41,311 nt of DNA from Sphingomonas sp. Y57 (GCF_001015195.1 NZ_LDES01000076.1:1-41311), one strand, 5' to 3'. Positions 24,856 to 33,612 are shown, numbered from the stretch's first letter. Notes: generated from the letters alone by a model not told the origin. Translations and numbers: made by a program.

Positions 24856-26222
24856 GCCGCGATCTCCGCTTCGAGGGCCTGGGCCAGGGTTTCGACGTCC
24901 TCCGCGCTGGCCGTCTCGGTGACGGCGACGACGAGGCCGCCCGCTAGGCTCGTCTCGCCCGGATAGAGCCGGCCGAGCGAGACGCCGCCGAGGATGCCCT
25001 TGTCGGCGAGCGAGCGGACCACCGGCCGCGCCTCGCGGGGCAGCTTCAGGGTGAACTCGTTGAAGAAGGCGCCGTTGACCAACTCGACGCCGGGGACCTG
25101 CGCCAGCCGCTCGGCCGCCGCAACCGCGCCGGCATGGTTGAGTTCGGCCAGGCGGCGCAGCCCGGTCTCGCCGAGCAGGGTCAGGTGGACCGAGAAGGCG
25201 AGCGCGCAGAGCCCGGCATTGGTGCAGATGTTCGAGGTCGCCTTCTCCCGGCGGATATGCTGCTCGCGGGTCGACAAGGTCAGCACGAAGCCGCGCTGGC
25301 CGTCGGCATCGGCGGTGACGCCGGCGAGGCGGCCGGGCATCTGGCGGACATGCTTCTCGGCGCAGGCGAACAGGCCGACATAGGGGCCGCCGAAGTTGAG
25401 GCCGACGCCGATCGACTGGCCCTCGCCGACGACGATGTCGGCGCCCATCTCGCCGGGCGAGCGGATCGCGCCGAGCGCCACCGGCTCGGTGACGACGGCG
25501 ACCAGCAGTGCGCCCTTCTCATGGCACCGCGCGGCCAGCTCGGAGAGGTCGGCGACATGGCCGAGGATGTTGGGGTTCTGGACGACGACGCAGCTCGTCT
25601 CGCCATCGATCGCGGCGAGCAGGCGGGCCATGTCGTCGCCGGGCGCGCCGGGTGTGAGATCGGGGATCGCGATGTCGAGCCGGTCGCCGGTGAAGCGCGC
25701 CATCGTCTTCGCGAGCGAGACATAATGCGGGTGGAGACCCGCCGACAGGATCGCCTTCGCGCGCTTGGTGACGCGGCGGGCCATGGTGATCGCCTCCCAG
25801 CAGGCGGTCGACCCGTCATACATCGAGGCATTGGCGACATCGCAGCCGAACAGGCGCGCGACCTGCGTCTGGAACTCGAACAGCGCCTGCAGCGTGCCCT
25901 GCGCGATCTCGGGCTGATAGGGGGTGTAGCTGGTCAGGAACTCGCCGCGCTGGATCAGGTGGTCGACGCTGGCGGGGACATGGTGGCGATAGGCGCCGCA
26001 GCCGAGGAAGAAAGGCGCCTCCCCCGCCGACAGGTTGCGCTTCGCGAGCCGGCTCATATGCCGCTCGACCGCCAGCTCGGAGGCATGGGCGGGCAGGCCG
26101 GCGATCGGCCCGGCGAGGCGCGCGGCCTCGGGCACATCGACGAACAGGTCGTCGATCGAGGCGGCGCCGATCCTGGCGAGCATCGCCGAACGATCGGCAT
26201 CGGTGAGGGGCAGGTAGCGCAT
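24852..26222 (-). CDS. gcvPA: Glycine dehydrogenase (decarboxylating) subunit 1
   Basis: The N-terminal-half subunit of the split glycine decarboxylase. It starts with [27 protein letters not shown] and continues with [48 protein letters not shown] (joined), a well-conserved block, then [11 protein letters not shown]. It is 456 residues, as expected. It overlaps gcvPB by 4 bp. Upstream, a 164-bp gap with paired palindromes separates it from gcvH, so the operon may be processed or attenuated there. Confidence 0.97.
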   Translation of the reverse strand: MRYLPLTDADRSAMLARIGAASIDDLFVDVPEAARLAGPIAGLPAHASELAVERHMSRLAKRNLSAGEAPFFLGCGAYRHHVPASVDHLIQRGEFLTSYTPYQPEIAQGTLQALFEFQTQVARLFGCDVANASMYDGSTACWEAITMARRVTKRAKAILSAGLHPHYVSLAKTMARFTGDRLDIAIPDLTPGAPGDDMARLLAAIDGETSCVVVQNPNILGHVADLSELAARCHEKGALLVAVVTEPVALGAIRSPGEMGADIVVGEGQSIGVGLNFGGPYVGLFACAEKHVRQMPGRLAGVTADADGQRGFVLTLSTREQHIRREKATSNICTNAGLCALAFSVHLTLLGETGLRRLAELNHAGAVAAAERLAQVPGVELVNGAFFNEFTLKLPREARPVVRSLADKGILGGVSLGRLYPGETSLAGGLVVAVTETASAEDVETLAQALEAEIAA

Positions 26223-26235
26223 CCGACTATACTCC

Positions 26236-26374
26236 CCCCTCCCTTCAAGGGAGGGGCTGGGGGTGGGTGGCGGAGCCGGGGGGCTCGATGCCCCTCGGCG
26301 TAGCTTTCGGGGAGGGCCGAGGACGCTCGCTGCGTTCGCGACCCACCCCTTCCCCCTCCCTTGAAAGGGAGGGG
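26236..26374. repeat. Paired CCCCTCCCTT palindromes between gcvH and gcvPA
   Basis: The gap starts with CCCCTCCCTTCAAGGGAGGGG (26236-26256, stems of 10 bp) and ends with a near copy, CCCCTCCCTT-GA-AAGGGAGGGG (26353-26374). In addition 26247-26268 and 26341-26362 (AAGGGAGGGGCTGGGGGTGGGT-like) are inverted copies at 19 of 22 positions, so the whole forms one long stem with small stems at each end. It lies inside the gcv operon and ends 12 bp from the gcvH stop. Confidence 0.8.
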
Positions 26375-26386
26375 CTTATTCTGGCC

Positions 26387-26758
26387 TTACAATCCCTCGC
26401 AGAACGCCTTGTACGCGGCGGCGTCCATCAGGCCCTCCAGCTCGGCCGGGTCGGCGAGCGCTAGCTTGAAGAACCAGCCGTCGCCCTCGGGCGCGCTGTT
26501 GACCAGGGCGGGGTCCTCCTCCAGCGCGGCATTGATCTCGCTCACCGTGCCGGTGACGGGGGCGAAGACATCGGACGCCGCCTTGACCGATTCGACCACC
26601 GCGGCCTCGCCGCCCTTGGCGACGTTGGTGCCGGAGGCGGGGAGTTCGACGAACACGATGTCGCCGAGCTGCGCCTGCGCATAGTCGGTGATGCCGACGG
26701 TGGCAGTGCCGCCGCTGACGGTGATCCATTCATGGTCTTCGGTGAAATAGGTCGTCAT
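26387..26758 (-). CDS. gcvH: Glycine cleavage system H protein
   Basis: The lipoyl carrier that shuttles the aminomethyl group between the P, T and L proteins. The lipoylated lysine is K59 in [13 protein letters not shown]. The N-terminal [25 protein letters not shown] and the glycine-rich [13 protein letters not shown] are as in other H proteins. It is 123 residues, close to the standard length. It starts 3 bp after gcvT ends. The L protein gene (lpd) is not in the window. Confidence 0.97.
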   Translation of the reverse strand: MTTYFTEDHEWITVSGGTATVGITDYAQAQLGDIVFVELPASGTNVAKGGEAAVVESVKAASDVFAPVTGTVSEINAALEEDPALVNSAPEGDGWFFKLALADPAELEGLMDAAAYKAFCEGL

Positions 26759-26761
26759 CGG

Positions 26762-27895
26762 TCAGCTCCCTTGGCGGACATAACGGTGGGGGACGAAAGG
26801 CATGGGGGCGACGACCGCATCCAGCCGCTTGCCCCGCACCTCGATCTGGAGCGCGCGGTTGAGGCCCGCATGCCCGGCGGAGACATAGCCCATGGCGATC
26901 GGCACCTGCAGCGAGGGCGAGAAGCCACCCGAGGTGACGGTACCGACGGGCGTGTCGCCGTCGAGGATCGGTGCGCCTTCGCGGGCGGGCAGGCGTCCGG
27001 CGAGGATCAGGCCGATCCGCTTGCGGGCCGGGCCCTCGCGAAGATCGCGGACAATCCGGGTGGCGCCGGGAAAGCCTCCTTCGGCGCGGCGGCGCTTGGG
27101 CACGGCGAAGCCAAGGCCGGCGGTGGCCGGGTCGGTGCCGGTGTCGAGATCATGGCCGTAGAGCGGCAGCCCCGCTTCGAGCCGCAGCGAATCGCGCGCG
27201 CCAAGGCCGATCGGCTTCACCTCGGGCTGGGCGAGCAGCAGCGACGCCACCGCCTCGGCGGCCTCGGCGGGCAACGATATCTCGAACCCGTCCTCGCCGG
27301 TATAGCCGGACCGGCTGATCCACACCGGCGCCCCGGCCAGCTCGAACGCCCCCGCCGTCATGAAGGTCAGCATCTCGACCCCCGGGCAGACGCGCGCGAG
27401 CGCATCGACCGCCTTCGGACCCTGCAGCGCCAGCAGAGCATGTTCGTCGAGATGGTTGAGGGTCAGCTCCTCGGGCAGATACTCGTGGAGATGGGCGATG
27501 TCGTCGGCCTTGGTCGCGCCGTTGACGACCAGATAGAAGTCGCCCGCGCGGCGCGTCACCATGAGGTCGTCGAGGATGCCGCCCTCCTCGTCGAGCAACA
27601 GCGAATAGCGCATCCGATCGACGCCGAGATTGACGAAGTCGCCCGGCATGAGCGCCTCGAGCGCCGTGTCGACGGCTTCGCCGCTGACCAGCAACTGGCC
27701 CATATGGGAGACATCGAACAGACCGGCCGACTCGCGGGTCCACAGATGCTCGGCAAGGATGCCCTCATATTGGATCGGCATGGAATAGCCGGCGAAGGGC
27801 ACCATGCGCGCGCCCTGGTCGCGGTGCCACCGGTCGAGCGGCAGGGTCTGGATGATGTCGCCCGGCTCTTCGGGGTTCAGGTCTTCGTCGCTCAC
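26762..27895 (-). CDS. gcvT: Glycine cleavage system aminomethyltransferase (T protein)
   Basis: Transfers the methylene group from the H protein to tetrahydrofolate and releases ammonia. The diagnostic N-terminal part GARMVPFAGYSMPIQYEGILAEHLWTRESAGLFDVSHMGQ (joined) is present, followed by the folate-binding GYTGEDGFEISLP and the C-terminal DTPVGTVTSGGFSPSLQVPIAMGYV. The start is a GTG at 27895 with a GGAGAG Shine-Dalgarno 4 bp upstream; no in-frame ATG is better placed. It has 377 residues. It is the first gene behind the tandem glycine riboswitch, so the system is probably induced by glycine. Confidence 0.96.
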   Translation of the reverse strand: MSDEDLNPEEPGDIIQTLPLDRWHRDQGARMVPFAGYSMPIQYEGILAEHLWTRESAGLFDVSHMGQLLVSGEAVDTALEALMPGDFVNLGVDRMRYSLLLDEEGGILDDLMVTRRAGDFYLVVNGATKADDIAHLHEYLPEELTLNHLDEHALLALQGPKAVDALARVCPGVEMLTFMTAGAFELAGAPVWISRSGYTGEDGFEISLPAEAAEAVASLLLAQPEVKPIGLGARDSLRLEAGLPLYGHDLDTGTDPATAGLGFAVPKRRRAEGGFPGATRIVRDLREGPARKRIGLILAGRLPAREGAPILDGDTPVGTVTSGGFSPSLQVPIAMGYVSAGHAGLNRALQIEVRGKRLDAVVAPMPFVPHRYVRQGS

Positions 27896-27922
27896 AATGC
27901 TCTCCGTGACGGCCAGTGACGC

Positions 27923-27939
27923 CGGGCGCGGTTCGCCCG
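27923..27939 (-). promoter_or_regulatory. Hairpin between the glycine riboswitch and gcvT
   Basis: CGGGCG-AACCG-CGCCCG (minus strand), a perfect 6-bp stem with a 5-nt loop. It lies after the second aptamer and 28 bp before the GTG start, so it may be part of the expression platform. There is no U-tract, which argues for control of ribosome access or an antitermination role rather than simple intrinsic termination. Confidence 0.4.
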
Positions 27940-27948
27940 TCGATCATG

Positions 27949-28142
27949 GCCCCCTCTGTCACGGAACCTGAGAGCTTTCGCCGCACCTGAGACGGTCCGG
28001 CTTACCCCTTCGGTGGGATGACCAGCCCGTCAGGCCGCCCATCCGCTTTCCAGAGTGTCGATCCTCGCCACGCGGTCCTTTGACCTGAGAGATTCCGGGG
28101 CGGTTGCTCCTTCGGCGGCCGGGTCTCCCCGACGCTCTCCCG
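27949..28142 (-). ncRNA. Tandem glycine riboswitch
   Basis: On the minus strand, directly upstream of gcvT, two consecutive copies of the glycine aptamer core are visible. The first has GCCGAAGGAGCAACC, then CTCTCAGGTCAAAGGACC and GACACTCTGGAAAG. The second has ACCGAAGGGGTAAGCC, then GTCTCAGGT and GCTCTCAGGTTCCGTGACAGAGGGG. These blocks, with the short linker between them, match the known two-aptamer arrangement. In known cases glycine binding turns on the gcv operon. Confidence 0.95.
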
Positions 28143-28178
28143 CATGGCCAGCACCGGAAACCGGCGACGACGCGTCCA

Positions 28179-28207
28179 GCCTTGGCGTGGCGTCGCTCCC
28201 AAGTCAA
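28179..28207 (-). promoter_or_regulatory. Probable promoter of the gcv operon
   Basis: On the minus strand TTGACT (28207-28202) sits 17 bp before CAAGGC (28184-28179). The distance would start the RNA about 30 nt before the first aptamer. The -35 is strong and the -10 poor, so this is tentative. Confidence 0.35.
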
Positions 28208-28270
28208 CGACCGATGTGGCGGCGCCCCGAAACGATCCACAGATTCGGAGGAAGGGGTTCTACCCGTTCT

Positions 28271-28360
28271 CGCCATGCCGGCGGAGGCCGGGATCTCGGG
28301 AGAGGGGAGAAGAGGTCGAGGCAGGAGGCGCCCGAGATGCCGGCCTCCGCCGGCATGACG
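28271..28360. repeat. Palindromic repeat, CGTCATCCCGG class
   Basis: Two 30-bp arms (28271-28300 and 28331-28360) are inverted copies with two mismatches and a 30-bp spacer. Each contains the inner palindrome GCCGGCGGAGGCCGG. It lies between the gcv promoter region and the lipoprotein stop codon, about 10 bp from the latter. Confidence 0.85.
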
Positions 28361-28369
28361 CCGTGGAGC

Positions 28370-29017
28370 TTACCGCGCCGCGTTGTACGCGAGCTGGCTC
28401 TCGGTGAGCTGGAAGCCGATCAGCAACTCGAAATTGGCGTTGTTGACCGCCTCGCGCACGGACGGCTCGTTCATCGGGTCGAGCGCGGCGTCGGCGTCAC
28501 CCGCCTTGCGCTTGCGATTGATTCGCCGGACGACGTCCTCGGGCAGGGTCGCCGCGGCGCGCGACACCATCGCGGTCGCGGAGGTGTGGACCGAGCCGCG
28601 AAGCTGGCCCTCGGGGAAGACGATCGATACCTGGCCGAGCTGCTTCGATTCGATCTTGGTGCCGGCGCGAAGCACCGTCGCGAACCAGGGCAGCGTCACG
28701 GTGCGGGCGGGGCCGGCGGTGGCGCGGCGCGCCTGCACGTCGAATTCGGCGGTCACCTGGATCTGGGGGCTGTTGCCGGCCTCGTTGCAGGTGGCGCGGA
28801 GGTTGGCGATGCTGGCGGTGACGTCGATCGCCTCGGCGCGGCGCTCTGCCGGCGGATTGAACAGGGTGATATCGCCCGTGTAGGTCGGGATCGCCGCGGC
28901 CGGACAGGCCGATCGCGCGATCCGGAAGCCGCCACGCTCATCGAACTCGGTATCCGTCTTGCAGGCCGCGAGAACGAGCATGGCAAGGAGGATCGCGGAG
29001 GTCTTGGGAAACTGCAC
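28370..29017 (-). CDS. Predicted lipoprotein, function unknown
   Basis: A 215-residue exported lipoprotein. I start it at the GTG at 29017, which gives a compact signal sequence VQFPKTSAILLAMLVLAAC with the lipobox LAAC and lipidated C19; a GAAGGA element sits about 10 bases upstream. An ATG-started longer form to 29056 would put 12 extra polar residues before the signal. The mature part has a beta-rich N-terminal half (FRIARSACPAAAIPTYTGDITLFNPPAERRAEAIDVTASIANLRATCNEA when joined) and a C-terminal helical tail. I do not recognise the family. Two further cysteines (in RSACPA and ATCNEA) could form a disulfide. It diverges from ispH and ends at a palindromic repeat. Confidence 0.85.
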   Translation of the reverse strand: MQFPKTSAILLAMLVLAACKTDTEFDERGGFRIARSACPAAAIPTYTGDITLFNPPAERRAEAIDVTASIANLRATCNEAGNSPQIQVTAEFDVQARRATAGPARTVTLPWFATVLRAGTKIESKQLGQVSIVFPEGQLRGSVHTSATAMVSRAAATLPEDVVRRINRKRKAGDADAALDPMNEPSVREAVNNANFELLIGFQLTESQLAYNAAR

Positions 29018-29084
29018 GGGGTCGGCATCCTTCACTTCGTCACCGGGGCGCTGCACATCCGCCCGGCCTTCGGTCGGCGCAATG

Positions 29085-29133
29085 CATAGAGCCTGATCGT
29101 TTGAGGTGGAAGCGCAAACGATCAGGCTCTATG
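29085..29133. repeat. Perfect 19-bp inverted repeat upstream of ispH
   Basis: CATAGAGCCTGATCGTTTG (29085-29103), an 11-bp spacer (AGGTGGAAGCG), and its exact complement at 29115-29133. The spacer contains a GAGGTGGA-like purine run that looks like a Shine-Dalgarno but is too far from the ispH ATG at 29142. The structure could be a DNA palindrome of an interspersed repeat, an RNA hairpin in the ispH leader, or a terminator. Confidence 0.85.
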
Positions 29134-29141
29134 GCCCAGCC

Positions 29142-30092
29142 ATGGCCGATACCGCTCTTCCCCCGCTCGACCTGCTGATCGCGGCACCGCGCGGCTTCTG
29201 CGCGGGCGTCGACCGGGCGATCCGGATTGTCGAGCTGACGATCGAGAAATACGGGCCGCCCGTCTATGTCCGGCACGAGATCGTCCACAACAAATATGTC
29301 GTCGACGACCTGAAGGCGAAGGGCGCGATCTTCGTCGAGGAGCTCGACGAGGTGCCCGACGACGTCCCCGTCGTCTTCTCGGCGCACGGCGTGCCCAAGG
29401 CGGTGCCCGCCAAGGCTGCCGAGCGCGGGCTCAACTATCTCGACGCGACCTGCCCGCTGGTGTCGAAGGTTCATCGCCAGGCGGAACGGCTGGTGAAGAA
29501 CGGCCACCATATCCTGTTCATCGGCCACAAGGGCCACCCCGAGGTGATCGGCACCTTCGGACAGGTGCCGGAGGGCGTGATGACGCTTGTCGAGACCGCC
29601 GCCGACGCCGAGGCGGTAGCAGTGCCCGACGGTGCCCCGCTCGCCTTCCTCAGCCAGACCACCCTGTCGGTCGACGACACCGTCGAGATCATCGGTGTGC
29701 TACGCCGCCGCTTCCCGCAAATCGAGGCGCCGCGCAGCGAGGACATCTGCTACGCCACCTCGAATCGCCAGGCGGCGGTCAAGGCGATCGCGCCGAAATG
29801 CGATGCGATGCTGGTGATCGGCGCGCCCAACAGCTCCAACTCGCTGCGTCTCGTGGAAGTGGCCGAGCGGCAGGGCGTCAAGGCACGGCTCATCCAGCGC
29901 GCGAGCGAGATCGATTTCGGCTGGCTCGCCGACGTTCGTACGCTCGGCATTACCGCCGGCGCCTCCGCACCCGAGATATTGGTGCGCGAGCTGGTCGACA
30001 TGCTGGCAACCCGCTTCACCGTCCGCGAATGCGAGGTTGAATCGGTCACGGAGGACATGTTGTTCAAACTCCCCAGGGCCCTGGTCGCCTGA
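29142..30092 (+). CDS. ispH: 4-hydroxy-3-methylbut-2-enyl diphosphate reductase
   Basis: Last enzyme of the MEP isoprenoid pathway; a [4Fe-4S] protein that makes IPP and DMAPP from HMBPP. The three cluster cysteines are C20 ([12 protein letters not shown]), C104 ([12 protein letters not shown]) and C203 ([11 protein letters not shown]). Substrate-binding H49 (VHNKYV), H82 (SAHGV) and H132/E134 (GHPEV) are present. The ATG at 29142 gives 316 residues. A GTG at 29106 is in frame, but its codons lie in the hairpin; no strong Shine-Dalgarno precedes the chosen ATG. The stop overlaps the thrB ATG by one base. Confidence 0.96.
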   Translation: MADTALPPLDLLIAAPRGFCAGVDRAIRIVELTIEKYGPPVYVRHEIVHNKYVVDDLKAKGAIFVEELDEVPDDVPVVFSAHGVPKAVPAKAAERGLNYLDATCPLVSKVHRQAERLVKNGHHILFIGHKGHPEVIGTFGQVPEGVMTLVETAADAEAVAVPDGAPLAFLSQTTLSVDDTVEIIGVLRRRFPQIEAPRSEDICYATSNRQAAVKAIAPKCDAMLVIGAPNSSNSLRLVEVAERQGVKARLIQRASEIDFGWLADVRTLGITAGASAPEILVRELVDMLATRFTVRECEVESVTEDMLFKLPRALVA

Positions 30093-31054
30093 TGGCCGTC
30101 TATACGCAGGTCTCCACGGAGGAGATGACCGCCTTTCTCCACCGCTACGACGTCGGCACGCTGCTGTCGGCGAAGGGGATCGCCGAGGGAGTCGAGAACA
30201 GCAACTACCTGATCGAGACGACTGCCGGTCGCTTCATCCTGACCCTCTACGAGAAGCGGGTGAATGTCGACGACCTGCCCTTCTTCTGCGCGTTGACCGA
30301 CCATCTCGCGGGCAAGGGCCTCAACATCCCGCGGATGTTGCGCGATCGGCGCGGCGAGCAGCTCCAGACACTGGCGGGGCGGCCAGCATGCCTGATCGAG
30401 TTCCTGTCGGGCGTGTCGGTCACCCACCCGACCCCGGCGCAGGCCCGCGCGGCGGGCGGTGCGCTCGGCGACATGCACAAGGCGCTTGCCGATTTCCGGC
30501 TCGGTCGGTCCAACAGCCTCGATCTCGCCGGCTGGCGAGCGCTGGCGGAGCGCTGTGGCGCCGACCTCGACCATATCCGGGCCGGGCTGCGAGGGCGGGT
30601 GATGGCAGAGGTCGAGTGGCTGGAGGTGAACTGGCCGCGCCACTTGTCGACCGCGGTGATCCATGCCGATCTCTTTCCGGACAATGTCCTGATGCTGGGC
30701 GACGAGGTGAGCGGGGTCATCGACTTCTACTTCGCCTGCACCGACATACGCGCCTGGGACGTGGCGGTGACCCACGCCGCATGGTGCTTCGAGAATGACG
30801 GCACCGGCTATCATGCCGATCTCGGCCGCGCGCTGATCGCCGGCTACGACCGCCAGTTCGGCCTGTCGACCGACGAGCGGCTCGCCTTCCCGATCCTGGC
30901 GCGCGGCGCCTGCCTACGCTTCCTGCTGACCCGCGCCTGGGACTGGCTCAACACGCCGGCCGACGCGCTGGTGACGCGCAAGGACCCGATCGCCTTCCTG
31001 CGCCGGCTCGACTTTTATGCCGAGGCCGATCCCGAAGCGCTCGTCCCGGCCTGA
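30092..31054 (+). CDS. thrB: Homoserine kinase, ThrB (APH-fold type)
   Basis: Phosphorylates homoserine in threonine synthesis. This is the protein-kinase-like (aminoglycoside-phosphotransferase-fold) form found in alphaproteobacteria, not the GHMP enzyme of E. coli. The N-terminus [22 protein letters not shown] matches it closely, followed by [26 protein letters not shown]. Catalytic and metal residues are in [12 protein letters not shown] and [11 protein letters not shown]. It has 320 residues, as expected. It overlaps the ispH stop by one base and is followed by rnhA after 10 bp, an ispH-thrB-rnhA order that I recall as common in this group. Confidence 0.96.
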   Translation: MAVYTQVSTEEMTAFLHRYDVGTLLSAKGIAEGVENSNYLIETTAGRFILTLYEKRVNVDDLPFFCALTDHLAGKGLNIPRMLRDRRGEQLQTLAGRPACLIEFLSGVSVTHPTPAQARAAGGALGDMHKALADFRLGRSNSLDLAGWRALAERCGADLDHIRAGLRGRVMAEVEWLEVNWPRHLSTAVIHADLFPDNVLMLGDEVSGVIDFYFACTDIRAWDVAVTHAAWCFENDGTGYHADLGRALIAGYDRQFGLSTDERLAFPILARGACLRFLLTRAWDWLNTPADALVTRKDPIAFLRRLDFYAEADPEALVPA

Positions 31055-31064
31055 CCCTCCCGCC

Positions 31065-31505
31065 ATGGCCGAACTTCCCCTCGTCGAGATCGCGACCGAC
31101 GGCGCGTGCAAGGGTAATCCCGGGCGCGGCGGCTGGGGCGCGCTACTGCGTTTCGGCGCGACCGAGAAGGAGATGTCGGGCGCCGAGAATCCCAGCACCA
31201 ACAATCGCATGGAGCTGATGGCCGCGATCAGCGCCCTGGAAGCGCTCAAGAAGCCGTGCCGGGTCAAACTGTCGACCGACAGCCGCTACGTCATGGACGG
31301 GCTGACCAAGTGGATCCACGGCTGGCGCAAGAACGGCTGGAAGACCGCCGACAAGAAGCCGGTCAAGAATGCCGAGCTGTGGCAGCGCCTGCTCGCCGCC
31401 GCCGCACCACACCGGATCGAATGGATCTGGGTGAAGGGCCACGCCGGCCACCCCGACAACGAACGCGCCGACAAGCTGGCGAGCGACGCAGCGTTAGGTT
31501 TGTAG
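31065..31505 (+). CDS. rnhA: Ribonuclease HI
   Basis: Cleaves RNA in RNA-DNA hybrids, removing primers and R-loops. The four metal-binding acids are D12 (IATDGAC), E50 (NNRMELMA), D72 (LSTDSRYV) and D136 (ERADKLA), and the general-base H126 is in [10 protein letters not shown]. The ATG at 31065 gives 146 residues, the normal length; the frame continues upstream to 31017 inside thrB, which is not needed. It ends 8 bp before the stop of the convergent hybrid kinase gene. Confidence 0.97.
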   Translation: MAELPLVEIATDGACKGNPGRGGWGALLRFGATEKEMSGAENPSTNNRMELMAAISALEALKKPCRVKLSTDSRYVMDGLTKWIHGWRKNGWKTADKKPVKNAELWQRLLAAAAPHRIEWIWVKGHAGHPDNERADKLASDAALGL

Positions 31506-31513
31506 GGCCGAAA

Positions 31514-33481
31514 CTACCGATTTCGTATGAAATCGGTTTCCACGACATTGTCGATCGCCTGGGCGATCTGGGCGGGGACGGCGCCGATCTCATGCTGGAG
31601 CAGCACACCCAGCTTGCTCGCCTGATCGAACAGCTCGTCGATCACCGCCGGGGGACAGGTTTGCCGGGCACATTGGCGGGCGATCGCCGCGAGAAGGCGC
31701 GACAGGCTGAAGGTGCCGAAGCTGTCGAGCAAGGTGCGCAGCGCCTCGGTCTCGGCCATGGCCAGGTCCCAGGCCTGCGCCCGAACCGCGGCGGCGATGC
31801 GCCGGGGGCGGTCGCTGACGTCGAACATCAGCATCTTCATCAGCACCGCGGCGTCGGCATAGCCGGCCGTCTCGACGAGCAGATTGAGCCGTTCCCGATC
31901 GAAGCTGTCGCCCGCCGCGCTCGTCGCGGGCCGGTTGCGGCGCATCGTACCGATCATGTCGAGCAACTGCCCCGAAACGATCGGCTTGGGCAGGAAGCTG
32001 TCGATCCCCGCCTCGAAATAAACGCGCCGCCGCTCGGGCATCGAGTCGGCGCTGATCGCCAGGATGGGGGTGTTCGCGGCGGGGGGATCGAGCGCGCGGA
32101 TGGCGCGGGTGGCCTCGATTCCGTCGAGCTCGGGCATCTGCATGTCCATCAGCACCAGGTCGAACGGTTGCGTCGCGACCGCTCCCAGCGCCTTGCGGCC
32201 ATCGTCGACGGCGACGACGTCATGCCCCTCTCGCGCCAGCAGGCCAGCCATCAGCCGGCGGTTGATCGGATTGTCCTCGGCCAGCAGGATGCGCATCGGC
32301 CCGGTCGCCTTGCCCGCCATCGCATCGGTCGCCGCCGCGTCGGCGCGCTTGAACGGTAGTTCGACCGAGAAGGTCGTGCCCTTGCCCGGATCGCTCGACG
32401 CAGCGATCGATCCGCCCATCGCCTCGGCAAGCTGCTGGCTGATGGCGAGGCCGAGGCCGGTCCGCCCCTGCAAGCGCATCCGCGCCGCGTCCACCTGTTC
32501 CCCGCGCGAAAAGATGCGGCCGAGCGCCTCCTGGCCTATGCCGCGCCCGCTATCGCGCACGATGATCATCCACCAGTCGGTATCGCCATCGGACCGGGTC
32601 GGCGACAGGCTGATCGAGACGCGGCCCCTCTCCGTGAACTTGATAGCGTTGCTGATCAGGTTCGACAGCAGCTGCTGCAGCCGGGCGGGGTCGCCGCGCA
32701 CCGGCCGGGGCTCGCCGTCGAGGCCGAACGCATCGAGCCCGAGGCCCTTTGCCGTGGCCGCGCCATTGTGGAGGTCGACCGTGGTACGAACGACCGAGAC
32801 GAGGTCGAAGTTGATGCTCTCGATGACCACGCGGCCCGATTCGATGCGGCTATAGTCGAGCATGTCGTCGACCACACCCATGACGGTCGACGCCGCATGG
32901 CTGAGGCTGGCGAGTTGCGCCTGGCGCGGGCCGTCCTGCAGCTCGCGGCGCAGTGCGTCGATCGCGGCGAGCAGGCCGTGCATCGGCGTCCGGATCTCGT
33001 GGCTCACCACCTCGAGCATCTCGGCGCGGGTTCGTTCGGCCGCGCGGGCCTGATCACGCGCGGCGATCAGCGCACGTTCGGTCTCGACCTCTTCGGTGAC
33101 GTCCCGCAGGATGCCGATCATCGTCTCGGGTCCGTCGAGCTGCCCGGCGATCTGGATATGGATCGTCCGCCCGTCGGGCCGCAACCAGCGCAGCCGCGTC
33201 GTCGGAAGCGATCCGGTACGGAAGGTCTCCGCCACTGCGAGGTCGGCCTTGTCCACGTCGTCGGGATGATAGTGAGCGCGGATCAGTTCGCGGGATGGCA
33301 CGGTATCGGCCGCGAAACCGAGGATGCGGTATATCTCGGGCGACCATGTGTAGAGGTTGTGGCTGCGATCGGAACGCCAATGGCCCATGCCGGCGAGCGA
33401 TTCGGCAAGCGTCAGCAGGCGGTTGGCCTCGGCTGTACTCTCAAGCGAAATCGACCTGCTCCCCCTCGGCTGGAACGTCAT
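31514..33481 (-). CDS. Hybrid sensor histidine kinase/response regulator with a degenerate HPt tail
   Basis: A soluble 655-residue hybrid kinase with no membrane segment. Order of domains: PAS (about 20-130, from GMGHWRSDRSHNLYTWSPEIYRIL, with a PAC-like end GILRDVTEE), a coiled linker, HisKA with phospho-accepting H161 (VVSHEIRTPMHG), HATPase (N box N278, G boxes RDSGRGIG and TGLGLAIS), a receiver domain (398-510) with D446 (LVLMDMQMPELDG) and K499, and a C-terminal HPt-like helical domain (about 527-640). In that last domain the HxLKG motif is TEALRTLLDSFG, so the histidine is replaced by E579 and phosphotransfer onward from this protein is unlikely. It stands between rnhA and a YbaN-family gene; no partner regulator is nearby. 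Confidence 0.93.
   Translation of the reverse strand: MTFQPRGSRSISLESTAEANRLLTLAESLAGMGHWRSDRSHNLYTWSPEIYRILGFAADTVPSRELIRAHYHPDDVDKADLAVAETFRTGSLPTTRLRWLRPDGRTIHIQIAGQLDGPETMIGILRDVTEEVETERALIAARDQARAAERTRAEMLEVVSHEIRTPMHGLLAAIDALRRELQDGPRQAQLASLSHAASTVMGVVDDMLDYSRIESGRVVIESINFDLVSVVRTTVDLHNGAATAKGLGLDAFGLDGEPRPVRGDPARLQQLLSNLISNAIKFTERGRVSISLSPTRSDGDTDWWMIIVRDSGRGIGQEALGRIFSRGEQVDAARMRLQGRTGLGLAISQQLAEAMGGSIAASSDPGKGTTFSVELPFKRADAAATDAMAGKATGPMRILLAEDNPINRRLMAGLLAREGHDVVAVDDGRKALGAVATQPFDLVLMDMQMPELDGIEATRAIRALDPPAANTPILAISADSMPERRRVYFEAGIDSFLPKPIVSGQLLDMIGTMRRNRPATSAAGDSFDRERLNLLVETAGYADAAVLMKMLMFDVSDRPRRIAAAVRAQAWDLAMAETEALRTLLDSFGTFSLSRLLAAIARQCARQTCPPAVIDELFDQASKLGVLLQHEIGAVPAQIAQAIDNVVETDFIRNR
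31516..31537. terminator. Bidirectional terminator-like hairpin between rnhA and the hybrid kinase
   Basis: ACCGATTTC-GTAT-GAAATCGGT is a perfect 9-bp stem with a 4-nt loop, beginning 10 bp after the rnhA stop and covering the final codons and stop of the kinase gene. On the plus strand a short TTTCC follows, and on the minus strand the sequence AGTTTC follows. It suits a shared terminator for the convergent genes, though the U-tracts are weak. Confidence 0.5.
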
Positions 33482-33612
33482 CCTCCCGGCGGGGCCGCCC
33501 GAAGTGTCTGGCCCCCAAGCGCCTGCCCCTGCGGTCTTTTAGTTACAGAAAGAGGTTAAGGGAAAGCGATTGATGTAAACTTTCGTCAATTGCGCAGTCG
33601 CCGGTCCTGCCG

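Noticed and set aside
23500-26303. Long plus-strand frames opposite gcvPB and gcvPA
   Set aside because: Same reason: GC-driven antisense frames with repetitive composition, opposite two clear glycine decarboxylase subunits.
26732-27919. Long open frame of 395 codons on the plus strand opposite gcvT
   Set aside because: It is an antisense shadow typical of GC-rich DNA; its product is low-complexity (Arg, Gly, Asp, His rich), and gcvT on the other strand has full family motifs.
29131-29178. Short upstream frame of 15 codons starting at an ATG inside the ispH hairpin
   Set aside because: No ribosome binding site and it overlaps ispH out of frame; a leader peptide role cannot be supported from sequence alone.
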